DNA of 22,052 nucleotides from UBA7937 sp034419095 (GTDB lineage Bacteria > Chloroflexota > Anaerolineae > UBA7937). Positions 1-7,244 of this stretch are shown here, in pieces (the stretch's first letter is position 1; every line of letters starts with the position of its first letter). The notes under the pieces were generated by a model. It saw only the letters and a program-made list of their open reading frames with translations. It was not told the origin of the DNA and searched no databases. The translations under genes were made by a program, and so were the position numbers. Location: positions 1 through 22,052 of the forward strand of contig DAOULQ010000150.1 of assembly GCA_034419095.1 (NCBI GenBank), read 5' to 3'.

Positions 1-1
1 C

Positions 2-17
2 CCTCAATGCTTTGAGG
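2..17. other. Short stem-loop at window start
   Basis: CCTCAA (2-7) pairs with TTGAGG (12-17) around a 4-nt loop. There is no T-run after it, so it is a weak candidate for the end of an upstream transcript lying outside the window. Confidence 0.25.
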
Positions 18-95
18 TATTGGTTGCGAGAATACATGTCCATACCTCCATTCTACACCCGTTTCGGTTACATTTTATATTGCACAACCAATACC
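16..95. repeat. 11-bp perfect inverted repeat, arms 16-26 and 85-95
   Basis: GGTATTGGTTG at 16-26 is the exact reverse complement of CAACCAATACC at 85-95, with 58 bp between them. The right arm overlaps the start of the second 19-bp direct repeat by two bases. The arms could be a remnant of a mobile-element end or a protein-binding arrangement; nothing in the window decides which. Confidence 0.5.
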
Positions 96-112
96 GTTTC
101 GGTTACATTTTA
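59..112. repeat. Two 19-bp direct repeats, 35-bp period
   Basis: CCGTTTCGGTTACATTTTA occurs at 59-77 and, identically, at 94-112. Three bases after each copy the sequence TTGCA recurs (80-84 and 115-119), so the similarity reaches about 26 bp per unit. The repeats end about 20 bp upstream of the -35 box of the regulator promoter. They could be activator-binding sites or the repeated transposase-binding sites found at the ends of some transposons (IS21-like and Tn7-like elements carry such arrays). No transposase gene is visible here. Confidence 0.6.
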
Positions 113-132
113 GCTTGCAGAATACGAAACCC

Positions 133-161
133 TTGACAGTTGGATATCGATGTGCTATAAT
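133..161 (+). promoter_or_regulatory. Consensus sigma-70-type promoter for the LacI-family regulator
   Basis: A perfect -35 box TTGACA (133-138) is followed by a 17-bp spacer and a perfect -10 box TATAAT (156-161). Transcription should start near 167-169, inside the operator that follows. This is by far the best promoter in the window and probably drives the regulator, perhaps with read-through into the transport genes. Confidence 0.88.
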
Positions 162-193
162 CTAAGCGAACGTTCGGGCGAACGTTCGCTTAG
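162..193. promoter_or_regulatory. Double palindromic LacI-type operator
   Basis: Bases 162-176 and 179-193 form a perfect 15-bp inverted repeat around a GG spacer (177-178). Within it the 10-bp self-palindrome CGAACGTTCG occurs twice (167-176 and 179-188), with centres 12 bp apart. LacI-family sites typically have such a CG-centred palindrome. It starts one base after the -10 box and covers the predicted transcription start, so bound repressor should block initiation. Its position implies autoregulation by the gene at 223. In RNA the same bases would form a strong hairpin at the very 5' end of the transcript. Confidence 0.82.
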
Positions 194-222
194 AGCGTAG
201 GAGAATCGATTTCAGTTCATCA

Positions 223-1257
223 ATGGGTAGAGCGATGGCCAGATCGAAACACGTAACTCTTAAGGATGTAGCGGCTCATGCAGGCGTGAGCTATCAAACG
301 GTTTCTAAAGTCCTCGCCGGGAGCGGCGAGGTATCTGACGAGACTCGAGAGCGCATTCTTCAGGCGGTGGAGGAGACAGCTTATCGCCCCAATGCTGTTG
401 CACGGAGCCTGAAGACTAGGAAGACCGAGATTGTCGGTCTTATCGTCCCGAATGTCTTGAGCCCGGCTTGGTCAGTTATGACTCGCGGTGTGGAGGATGC
501 GGCGGCGGAGAGTGGTTTTCAAACCATGATTTGCGACACTGATGAGAAGTGGGAAGTAGAGAAGGAAAGCATAGCGATTTTATTAGAGAGACGAGTCGAT
601 GGGCTCATCTTGGCAAGCTGTCCAAAAAGGGAACAAGGCCAGCTTGCATCCTTACTTCGGCCAGGCCCGCCCGTGGTCTTGCTGGATCGGCGGATTGAAG
701 AAGCAAAAGCGGATACGGTGGTATCGGACAACCGGGCTGGTGCCTATGAAGCGACGCAGCACCTCTTGCGTGCACGGCGCAAACGTATCGGTATTATCAC
801 GCTCTCGCTGGACATTAGTACTGGTAGGGAGAGGTTAGAGGGGTACAAAGCAGCATTGCAAGATTTCGGTGCCGCAGTCGACGAGGATTTGATAGCCGTA
901 GGCGGCTCGTTGCTGAAGGAGGGGTACTCAGGTGTTCTCACGCTGTGGAAGAGAGAATCCTGTCCTGATGCCCTGTTGATTTGCAGCCATGGCATGACCA
1001 TCGGGGCCTTGGCGGCCTTGAAAGAGATGAAGGTGAAGGTCCCCCAGGACGTCGCCATCGTAGGCTTCGACGATACCCCCTGGGCAGAATTCCTGGATCC
1101 CTCTCTTACCGTCGTGGCCCAGCCGCTCTATGAGATGGCTACGACTGCCACTGGACTCCTGTTGGAACGCATACAAGGGCCAGAAAGGCATAGAGAACCC
1201 AGGGAGGTGGTACTGGAAAGTAAACTGATAGTGAGGAAATCGTGTGGTGTGCAGTAA
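223..1257 (+). CDS. LacI-family transcriptional regulator
   Basis: A 344-residue DNA-binding repressor with the usual LacI architecture. Residues 12-31 form the helix-turn-helix (TLKDVAAHAGVSYQTVSKV), a hinge region follows at about 55-69 (RPNAVARSLKTRKT), and the rest is a periplasmic-binding-protein-like effector domain from VGLIVPNV onward, ending in LIVRKSC. Family members bind a sugar or sugar phosphate and release the operator. The ATG at 223 lacks a well-spaced Shine-Dalgarno (GGAG lies about 20 nt upstream); ATG 235 is an in-frame alternative just before the conserved region. The strong promoter and double operator directly upstream indicate self-repression, and the downstream importer and glycosidase are the likely targets. 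The specific inducer cannot be read from sequence. Confidence 0.93.
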   Translation: MGRAMARSKHVTLKDVAAHAGVSYQTVSKVLAGSGEVSDETRERILQAVEETAYRPNAVARSLKTRKTEIVGLIVPNVLSPAWSVMTRGVEDAAAESGFQTMICDTDEKWEVEKESIAILLERRVDGLILASCPKREQGQLASLLRPGPPVVLLDRRIEEAKADTVVSDNRAGAYEATQHLLRARRKRIGIITLSLDISTGRERLEGYKAALQDFGAAVDEDLIAVGGSLLKEGYSGVLTLWKRESCPDALLICSHGMTIGALAALKEMKVKVPQDVAIVGFDDTPWAEFLDPSLTVVAQPLYEMATTATGLLLERIQGPERHREPREVVLESKLIVRKSCGVQ

Positions 1258-1308
1258 TATCTATCCTAATCAACGGGCTCAGTGCTATCAACCTCGGGAG
1301 GAAAGGAG

Positions 1309-1377
1309 GTGAGAACGCGGAGAAGAAGCAGAGCGACGTCAAGCAAGCGATCGCTTATTGACGAAGAGGGTGAATAG
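1309..1377 (+). CDS. Possible 22-codon Arg-rich leader peptide
   Basis: GTG at 1309 follows GGAGG (1298-1302) at 6 nt and opens a frame of 22 codons ending in TAG at 1375-1377. The peptide starts MRTRRRSRATSSKR and ends LIDEEGE. The stop codon abuts a 9-bp hairpin (1377-1404) ahead of the binding-protein gene, an arrangement seen in translated leaders. A second purine-rich AAAGGAGGTG overlaps the start itself, so the Shine-Dalgarno may be misread. Expression is unproven; treat it as a candidate. Confidence 0.3.
   Translation: MRTRRRSRATSSKRSLIDEEGE
1345..1356. repeat. 12-bp palindrome AAGCGATCGCTT
   Basis: A perfect palindrome in the regulator-to-binding-protein spacer. Its two halves match the outer arms of the operator at 164-169 and 186-191, but without the inner CGAACGTTCG core. 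It may be a degenerate regulator site or chance. Confidence 0.3.
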
Positions 1378-1404
1378 TGGGAGCACGTACCGTTTTGCTC
1401 CCAC
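1377..1404 (+). promoter_or_regulatory. Leader hairpin before the sugar-binding protein gene
   Basis: GTGGGAGCA (1377-1385) pairs perfectly with TGCTCCCAC (1396-1404) around a 10-nt loop. No T-run follows, so it is not a classical intrinsic terminator. It sits 30 nt ahead of the GTG start at 1435 and could be an attenuator, an mRNA-processing site or a stabiliser. Confidence 0.5.
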
Positions 1405-1434
1405 CCAAGAAGCTGAAAGAAGGAGGTAAGTAGG

Positions 1435-2865
1435 GTGGGCAAAGGAACGAAATCCTATGGCAAGGTGCTTACCAGAAGAGAGCTCCTGGAACTCGCGGGG
1501 AAGGCTGCCTTAGGTCTAGGTGTAGGAGGAGGCTTGGCTGCTTGCGCCGCGCCGACACCGCCGCCGGAGGTTGTCGAGGTAACTAAGATTGTCCCGGGCA
1601 CGCCAGAGGTCATTACAGAGGTCCTTACCCCGACACCGCCGGAACTGGTAACCGTTGATTTGTGGCAAAACTGGCCTGGAATCTTGGGCAATGCGGTGGA
1701 TCGGCTATGCAAGCGATTTGACGATGCACAGCCCTATATCGACGTCAATTGCCTTGTCACCGAGATCGGTAACAACCCCGAGAAGCTGGTAACAGCGGTG
1801 GCCGGCGGTAACCCGCCCGATGGGGTCACTCTCTCCGGGGATCTCGTGATGGGCTTTGTCACCAGGGAAATGCTTCTTCCTCTCGATGACCTCATCGATG
1901 CAAGCGAAGTGATAACCAGAGACAACTATGCTGATGCGATGTGGGAGCCCTTGCTGTCGGAGGGGAAGACTTACGGCATTCCAGCGCTCGAAGATGCTCC
2001 CAGGTGTGGTCTGGGGTGGAACAAGACACTCTTCGAGAAAGCCGGAATGGACCCGGAGAAGCCGCCCACCACGTTGGAGGAACTTTCCGCATATGCTGAA
2101 GAGCTGACCAAGTTCGACGCGGCGGGGAATCTGATCCAAGTGGGATTCGACCCCCTCGACGCCGTGGGTGGCGGGCCAGCACTTCACACCTGGACTAGGG
2201 CCTTTGGTGCTGAGTGGTATGACGCTGAGGCCAAGAAGGTCTACCTTAACTCGCCCGAGATGGTGGAGATGGTGGACTACATAGCCTCATTCTACAAGAA
2301 GTACGGGCCTGAGAAGATGGCGGCGTATCGCCAGAGTTATTCCAAGTGGTGCGGCTCGCCAGACTCCAGTTTCCCCCGCGGGGTGGAGGCCATGATCCTG
2401 GAAGGTTACTGGGCTCCAGGCGAATTGAAGGTGACAGCCCAACCAGGATTGGAGTTCGGATGGACATGGATGCCCACAAAGACAGGCGAGACGTTCCAAC
2501 TCGTCGGCGGATGGAACCTATGCATCCCGAAGGGCGCCCAGCATATCGACGAGATCTTCAAGCTGTTTGAGTTCCTAAGTACCGATGACTCCAACTTGAC
2601 GATTCTGGAGATGGCTGGATCGTTCTGTGCCACTAACTCTTTCGCAGAGAAGACCGACTTCGCCAGGTTCGGCGGGTTGGCTTGGTTCATGGAGTCGGTG
2701 GTCAAGGCTGACAAGAACTATGGCAATGTGATCTGCCCCGTATTCGCTGAGGCCAGGGATAGGCTCCTAAGCGGTATCGACGAGGTAGGCTTTGGGCTAA
2801 AGACTAGTCAAGAGATGCTGGACGAGTTGCAGGAGGCAGTCCAGGAGGCTCTCGATGCGGTCTGA
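1435..2865 (+). CDS. ABC sugar transporter substrate-binding lipoprotein
   Basis: A 476-residue extracytoplasmic solute-binding protein of the carbohydrate (MalE/UgpB-like) type. The N-terminus has a twin-arginine-like motif (LTRRELLEL, 12-20), a hydrophobic Gly/Ala/Leu stretch and a lipobox LAAC with lipidated Cys37. A Pro/Thr/Val-rich linker follows (about 38-68), a hallmark of Chloroflexota lipoproteins. The mature domain begins near VTVDLWQNWPG and contains binding-protein features such as GGNPPDGV and YGIPALED. GTG 1435 is supported by AAGGAGG at 1420-1426 with 8-nt spacing. The matching permeases lie downstream; no ATPase subunit is encoded in the window, so a shared MsmX-like ATPase elsewhere is likely. 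The fold does not reveal the ligand, but the neighbouring GH42 enzyme points to a galactoside or arabinoside. Confidence 0.93.
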   Translation: MGKGTKSYGKVLTRRELLELAGKAALGLGVGGGLAACAAPTPPPEVVEVTKIVPGTPEVITEVLTPTPPELVTVDLWQNWPGILGNAVDRLCKRFDDAQPYIDVNCLVTEIGNNPEKLVTAVAGGNPPDGVTLSGDLVMGFVTREMLLPLDDLIDASEVITRDNYADAMWEPLLSEGKTYGIPALEDAPRCGLGWNKTLFEKAGMDPEKPPTTLEELSAYAEELTKFDAAGNLIQVGFDPLDAVGGGPALHTWTRAFGAEWYDAEAKKVYLNSPEMVEMVDYIASFYKKYGPEKMAAYRQSYSKWCGSPDSSFPRGVEAMILEGYWAPGELKVTAQPGLEFGWTWMPTKTGETFQLVGGWNLCIPKGAQHIDEIFKLFEFLSTDDSNLTILEMAGSFCATNSFAEKTDFARFGGLAWFMESVVKADKNYGNVICPVFAEARDRLLSGIDEVGFGLKTSQEMLDELQEAVQEALDAV

Positions 2866-2938
2866 GGATCAGAAGCACCCGCGACAGGAAAAAGCCTAGG
2901 GCAGGCGCGTCGACGGGACTTCGGTTGTCAGATTTGGA

Positions 2939-2986
2939 AGGGCAGCCTCTGCAAGGTTAGGTCATCAACCTGAAAGGGGCTGCCCT
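2939..2986 (+). promoter_or_regulatory. Nested hairpin downstream of the binding-protein gene
   Basis: AGGGCAGCC (2939-2947) pairs perfectly with GGCTGCCCT (2978-2986). Inside it AGGTT (2954-2958) pairs with AACCT (2967-2971). There is no T-run. It is a probable 3'-end stabiliser or partial terminator setting binding protein above permease. Confidence 0.6.
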
Positions 2987-3055
2987 CGCCAGGGTGGCAC
3001 CTGTGGTTTGTCTTGCAGCCGTGAGCAGGGGTTACCAGCCTCGCAGAGACTTGGG

Positions 3056-3105
3056 CTGCGACAGCCGATGGTGACGCGATAAGTCCGTATCGGCGAAGTC
3101 GTCAG
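3056..3105 (+). promoter_or_regulatory. Extended interrupted stem-loop ahead of the permease genes
   Basis: Three stacked helices can form: CTG/CAG (3056-3058 with 3103-3105), CGAC/GTCG (3059-3062 with 3098-3101) and GCCGAT/ATCGGC (3064-3069 with 3089-3094). That gives 13 base pairs with small bulges and a 19-nt apical loop. The start of the first permease is about 110 nt further on. Confidence 0.4.
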
Positions 3106-3213
3106 GGTGGCGCGGCCGGAGAGGTTGCGGCTACGTTGGTTGAGTTTAGCAAGTGGTGATCTTGTCTCGCAAGTGCCATATTTAGGTTTGGCATCTCGGC
3201 AGTTATGTAGGCA

Positions 3214-4155
3214 ATGGGGTGTGACGTAAGCCAAATGATCGTTTTCAAGCGAGTTCCCCTAATAAGAAGATTGACACCTCGTACCAGGAGGGGCCTTTTG
3301 TTGGGGTTGTTGTTCATCTCCCCCTGGCTAATCAGATTCATTTTCATTATCGCCTATCCACTTCTGATCTCCTTGTACTACAGCTTCACCTCCTACGACA
3401 TCATCACCACGCCTAGGTGGGTGGGTTTGGAAAACTATGCCAAGTTGATAGGGGATCGTGTCTTTCGCAAGACGGTCTACAATACCCTCTACTATATGGC
3501 CTTCGGTGTGCCTGGACAGGTTCTGGCAGGTTTCTTTTTGGCCGTTTTGCTCAATCAGAATATCCGATTCCGCTCCTTGTTTCGCACTATTTTCTTTATG
3601 CCCAGCATCATACCACAAGTAAGCGCCGCTGTGCTGTGGCTCTGGCTCCTGGAACCCCAATTTGGCCCTTTCAATTATCTCCTGATCAGATTAGGTCTGC
3701 CATCTCAACCATGGTTGTCAAGCCTGACCCTGGTCAAGCCCACCCTGATTCTGATCAGCTTGTGGGGAACTGGTCAGGTGATGGTAATTTTCCTGGCTGC
3801 ACTTCAAGATGTGCCCCAGCATCTTTACGATGCTGCCAAGATAGACGGGGCTAACTGGTGGCAAGAACTTCGTCACGTTACTATCCCCATGGTGACACCT
3901 GCGATCCTGTTCACGCTTTTGACAGGGTTGATTCATGCCTTTGAGTACTTCACTTATCCCTATGTCATGACCAGAGGTGGGCCTGCCTATGCTTCTACTT
4001 TTTACCCCCATTATCTCTACGAGAATGCCTTCCACTGGTTCAAAATGGGCTATGCTTCTGCGATGGCTTGGCTCATGTTTATCGTTGTGGTAGTGTTCGC
4101 GTTGCTATTGTTTGGCACCTCCGCTCGCTGGGTCTATTATGCTCATGAAGGCTAA
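3214..4155 (+). CDS. ABC sugar transporter permease, MalF/UgpA type
   Basis: A 313-residue inner-membrane permease of a carbohydrate ABC importer. The first membrane segment is at about 28-55, and five or six segments are visible in all. The cytoplasmic EAA loop that contacts the ATPase lies at about 204-229 (LYDAAKIDGANWW followed by VTIPMVTP). Length and layout fit the family. The start is uncertain: ATG 3214 and in-frame ATG 3235 both lack a good Shine-Dalgarno. It pairs with the permease beginning 36 bp after its stop, and both work with the binding protein at 1435. Confidence 0.93.
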   Translation: MGCDVSQMIVFKRVPLIRRLTPRTRRGLLLGLLFISPWLIRFIFIIAYPLLISLYYSFTSYDIITTPRWVGLENYAKLIGDRVFRKTVYNTLYYMAFGVPGQVLAGFFLAVLLNQNIRFRSLFRTIFFMPSIIPQVSAAVLWLWLLEPQFGPFNYLLIRLGLPSQPWLSSLTLVKPTLILISLWGTGQVMVIFLAALQDVPQHLYDAAKIDGANWWQELRHVTIPMVTPAILFTLLTGLIHAFEYFTYPYVMTRGGPAYASTFYPHYLYENAFHWFKMGYASAMAWLMFIVVVVFALLLFGTSARWVYYAHEG

Positions 4156-4191
4156 CGCGGCTCCTTGTCAGCAGAAGGAAGTGTGTGGCTG

Positions 4192-5103
4192 ATGAAACGG
4201 CAGCAATGGGGAGTTGAAAAATATCCAGCCATCCGATCCCTAGTTCGGTTATGGGCACCTCGCCCGACGGGGCGCGAGATTCTCGGGGTCATCCAGAGGG
4301 GCCTCTTATACATCGTAGTGTTGATTTTGATCGTAATCTTTCTCCTCCCCTTTTTCTGGCTTGTTTCCACCTCACTGAAAACCAATCAGCAGATCGGTGC
4401 TATACCTCCCCAGTGGATACCAAATCCGCCACATTGGTCTAATTACCCAGAGGCCCTGGCCTTTGTCCCTGTGCTTCTCTATATTAGGAATACCGTATTC
4501 ATCGCCGCTTGCAGAATCATCGGAGTCCTCATCTCCTCCAGCCTAGTGGCCTACGGCTTCTCTCGTATCCGTTGGCCAGGTCGAGACGTGGTTTTCTTTA
4601 TCGTCTTGGCTACCATGATGCTCCCTTACCAAGTAACGATGGTGCCTTTGTATATCATCTTTACCAGGCTAGGTTGGGTAGGTTCTTACAAGCCTCTAAT
4701 TGTGCCTGCTTTCTTGGGACTGCCTTTCTTCATCTTCCTCCTGCGGCAGTTCTTCATGAGCATCCCGGAGGAACTTTGTGATGCAGCCAGAATTGATGGT
4801 TGTTCAGAGTTTGGTATCTTTACCAGGATAGTTTTACCACTGTCCAAACCGGCTCTATTGGCTGTGGTGCTCTTTGAGACTGTTTGGGACTGGAACGACT
4901 TCATCCGCCCCTTGATCTATATCAATGAGATGGAAAAATTCACCATCTCTCTCGGTCTCAGCCTCTTCAGTGACCAACACCACTGGCAATGGGGCTTGCT
5001 CATGGCGGCTACGACGGTAAGCATCCTGCCCATAGTCGTATTCTTCTTCCTGGCTCAGAGGGTCTTCATTGAAGGCATCACTCTGACCGGGATGAAGGGC
5101 TAG
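4192..5103 (+). CDS. ABC sugar transporter permease, MalG/UgpE type
   Basis: A 303-residue inner-membrane permease with a first membrane segment at about 37-60, the MalG-type STSLKT motif just after it, and the EAA loop at about 194-220 (EELCDAARIDG followed by RIVLPLSKP). ATG 4192 is chosen because AAGGAAG (4175-4181) lies 10 nt upstream; an in-frame TTG at 4165 would add nine residues but has no ribosome site. The gene is 36 bp after its partner and 33 bp before the GH42 gene, so all three are probably co-transcribed. It forms the translocation pore with the 3214 product. Confidence 0.93.
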   Translation: MKRQQWGVEKYPAIRSLVRLWAPRPTGREILGVIQRGLLYIVVLILIVIFLLPFFWLVSTSLKTNQQIGAIPPQWIPNPPHWSNYPEALAFVPVLLYIRNTVFIAACRIIGVLISSSLVAYGFSRIRWPGRDVVFFIVLATMMLPYQVTMVPLYIIFTRLGWVGSYKPLIVPAFLGLPFFIFLLRQFFMSIPEELCDAARIDGCSEFGIFTRIVLPLSKPALLAVVLFETVWDWNDFIRPLIYINEMEKFTISLGLSLFSDQHHWQWGLLMAATTVSILPIVVFFFLAQRVFIEGITLTGMKG

Positions 5104-5136
5104 ATGGGTCGATCATAGTACGATAGGGGTCAAGAT

Positions 5137-7143
5137 ATGTACTTTGGCGTATGTTATTATCCCGAGCACTGGCCGGGGGAACGATGGGCAAAGGACGTGC
5201 TTCTCATGCAAGAGGCTGGGCTCAATGTGGCCCGCCTAGCCGAGTTTGCCTGGGCTAAACTGGAGCTAGAAGAGGGGGTCTATGATTTCACTTGGCTGGA
5301 TAAGGTGATTGATCTCTTGAGCCAAAACGGCATCAACGTGGTATTAGGTACCCCCACGGCATCCCCCCCTCCTTGGCTCACCTATAAGCATCCTTCTATC
5401 TTGCCAGTTGACGAGAACAGGATCGTTAGAAATCCCGGCAGCCGGCGACACTACTGCGCTAACAACCCTATTTACCAGGACTATACCCGGCGGATTGTTG
5501 AAGCCATGGCGGATCACTACCGTGATACCTCTTCCGTGATCGGGTGGCAGGTGGATAACGAGTTTGGCGGGCACAACACCGCTCGCTGTTACTGTGACAT
5601 ATGTGCCCAGAAATTCAGGAAGTGGTTGAAGGATAGATACCAGAGCCTAAACGATCTAAATGAGGCATGGGGTACCAGTTTTTGGAGTCACATATACACT
5701 GCTTGGGAACAAGTGCCACTGCCTTGGAAAACGCCTGGACGACACAATCCCAGCCTTCTCCTAGACTTTTACCGTTTCTCCTCCGATTCTGTGGTGGCCT
5801 ACCAGCAGTTGCAGATAGACATTCTGCGGCGCGTTGCTCCACACCAGTTTGTCACTCACAATATGGTGGCTTTGCAGTTTGATCAAATCGACTACCATGA
5901 TCTAGCCGGGAGTCTAGATTTCGTTTCTTTGGACATCTATGATTTCCCCGGTGTAACAACACCGGCGCTCAGGGCTTTCAACCACGACCTGATGCGTGGG
6001 CTCAAGGGTAAGAACTATTGGGTCATGGAGCAGCAATGCGGGCAGGATAGCGTACGTCCCTACAATCCCCTCCTGCCCCCTGGCGAGGTTCGCTTGAGAA
6101 CCTACCAAGATATCGCCCATGGCGCGGATGGTGTGGTTTACTTCCAGTGGCGCTCTGTACTGAGTGGCCCAGAGCAATACGAGGGAGGAATGCTTACTCA
6201 CGCTGGTGAGGCCACTCGCGCTTATCACGAGATCAAGCGTGTTGGTGACGATCTCAAAAGTTTGGCGGCCATGGTGGAGGACACCAAACCTTCGGCGGAA
6301 GTGGGGATGCTGTTTTCCTGCGAGAATCTGTGGGCTCTGGAATTGCCTCCTCATAACCAGCAGCTAACAGGGATCGAAGGGATATGCTCATACTATATCG
6401 ACTACTACGAGGCGTTGTACGCTCTTAATATCCCCGTGGCTTTTCTCCACCCAGAGATGGATTTATCCGCCTACCGGTTGATCATTGCGCCCTCCTTCAT
6501 TCTCCTCAACGACAATAGCATAACCAGGCTCTATGATTATGTGGCTGGTGGTGGAACGCTCGTGCTCACCATTCGATCGGGGGTCAAGAGCTGGAACAAT
6601 TTGGTTACAGATAAGCCTTTTCCAGGCTCTCTTCGAGAACTCGTGGGTATGCATATCACTGAATTTGACTCCCTGACACCAGATACTGCCAACGCGGTCG
6701 CGATCGTTCATCCTGAATTGCAGCGAGAGGAATTCCCTGTCAGAATCTGGTGCGAAGTTATCGAGCCCGAGAAAGCCGAAGTGGTAGCGAAATACGTCCA
6801 AGGCCATTATGCAAGCACGGCGGCGATAACCATCAATGAGTACGGGAAGGGGCACGCACTATACATCGGAACAGTCGGTACTAAGGAGCTCTATCGAGAA
6901 GTGCTCAAATGGCTGTTAACTAAAGCAGGCGTGAGACCAACGCTGGAGACACCGCTAGGGGTTGAGGCCTGCACGAGAATAGGCGCGGGCAAGGAGTTGC
7001 TCTTCCTGCTCAATCACACCACCGAAGTACAACGGGTCGAACTCGAGGGGAGATACGCGGACGCAATGACCAACTTCATGCTCGGTGATACGATTGACTT
7101 GCAGCCAAGAGAGGTGAGGGTTTTGAAGTCGAGCTTGAGTTGA
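5137..7143 (+). CDS. GH42 beta-galactosidase (possible alpha-L-arabinopyranosidase)
   Basis: A 668-residue retaining glycosidase of family GH42, full length for the family. The N-terminal (beta/alpha)8 barrel starts at GVCYYPEHW. Glu142 in WQVDNEFG is the predicted acid/base and Glu298 in YWVMEQQ the nucleophile. Cys107, Cys151, Cys153 and Cys156 have the spacing of the zinc cluster known from thermophilic GH42 enzymes. A barrel-closing segment with GEVRLRTYQDIAHGADG follows, then the trimerisation domain from about 390 and a short C-terminal beta domain. No signal peptide is seen, so it acts in the cytoplasm on an imported oligosaccharide, fitting the ABC importer just upstream. GH42 members cleave beta-galactosides and some cleave alpha-L-arabinopyranosides; the sequence alone does not settle this. 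Confidence 0.95.
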   Translation: MYFGVCYYPEHWPGERWAKDVLLMQEAGLNVARLAEFAWAKLELEEGVYDFTWLDKVIDLLSQNGINVVLGTPTASPPPWLTYKHPSILPVDENRIVRNPGSRRHYCANNPIYQDYTRRIVEAMADHYRDTSSVIGWQVDNEFGGHNTARCYCDICAQKFRKWLKDRYQSLNDLNEAWGTSFWSHIYTAWEQVPLPWKTPGRHNPSLLLDFYRFSSDSVVAYQQLQIDILRRVAPHQFVTHNMVALQFDQIDYHDLAGSLDFVSLDIYDFPGVTTPALRAFNHDLMRGLKGKNYWVMEQQCGQDSVRPYNPLLPPGEVRLRTYQDIAHGADGVVYFQWRSVLSGPEQYEGGMLTHAGEATRAYHEIKRVGDDLKSLAAMVEDTKPSAEVGMLFSCENLWALELPPHNQQLTGIEGICSYYIDYYEALYALNIPVAFLHPEMDLSAYRLIIAPSFILLNDNSITRLYDYVAGGGTLVLTIRSGVKSWNNLVTDKPFPGSLRELVGMHITEFDSLTPDTANAVAIVHPELQREEFPVRIWCEVIEPEKAEVVAKYVQGHYASTAAITINEYGKGHALYIGTVGTKELYREVLKWLLTKAGVRPTLETPLGVEACTRIGAGKELLFLLNHTTEVQRVELEGRYADAMTNFMLGDTIDLQPREVRVLKSSLS

Positions 7144-7244
7144 GGTTGCTGAACCATTATAGTGCTGGAGCAGCCCTGTGCAATCTGTGAGTCCTAGTTG
7201 ATTTGCAAGGGGAATGCGCCTGCAGGAAAGAGGGGGGGTGAGCG

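Larger units (their letters stand above)
2866..3213 (+). other. 348-bp structured non-coding gap between binding protein and permease
   Basis: No credible coding frame is seen. It holds a nested hairpin at 2939-2986 and a longer interrupted hairpin at 3056-3105, plus a 6-bp alternative pairing of GCAGCC (3015-3020) with GGCTGC (3054-3059) that would compete with the latter. No clear promoter was found. Long structured gaps between a binding protein and its permeases usually reduce permease expression relative to the binding protein. A separate small RNA or a sensing leader is the more speculative alternative. Confidence 0.5.

Noticed and set aside
59..112. CRISPR array
   Set aside because: There are only two repeat copies, the unit is 19 bp with a 16-bp spacer, and there are no cas genes.
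162..193. Reading the palindrome as a terminator of an upstream gene
   Set aside because: It has no T-run and begins one base after a perfect -10 box, so an operator explains it better.
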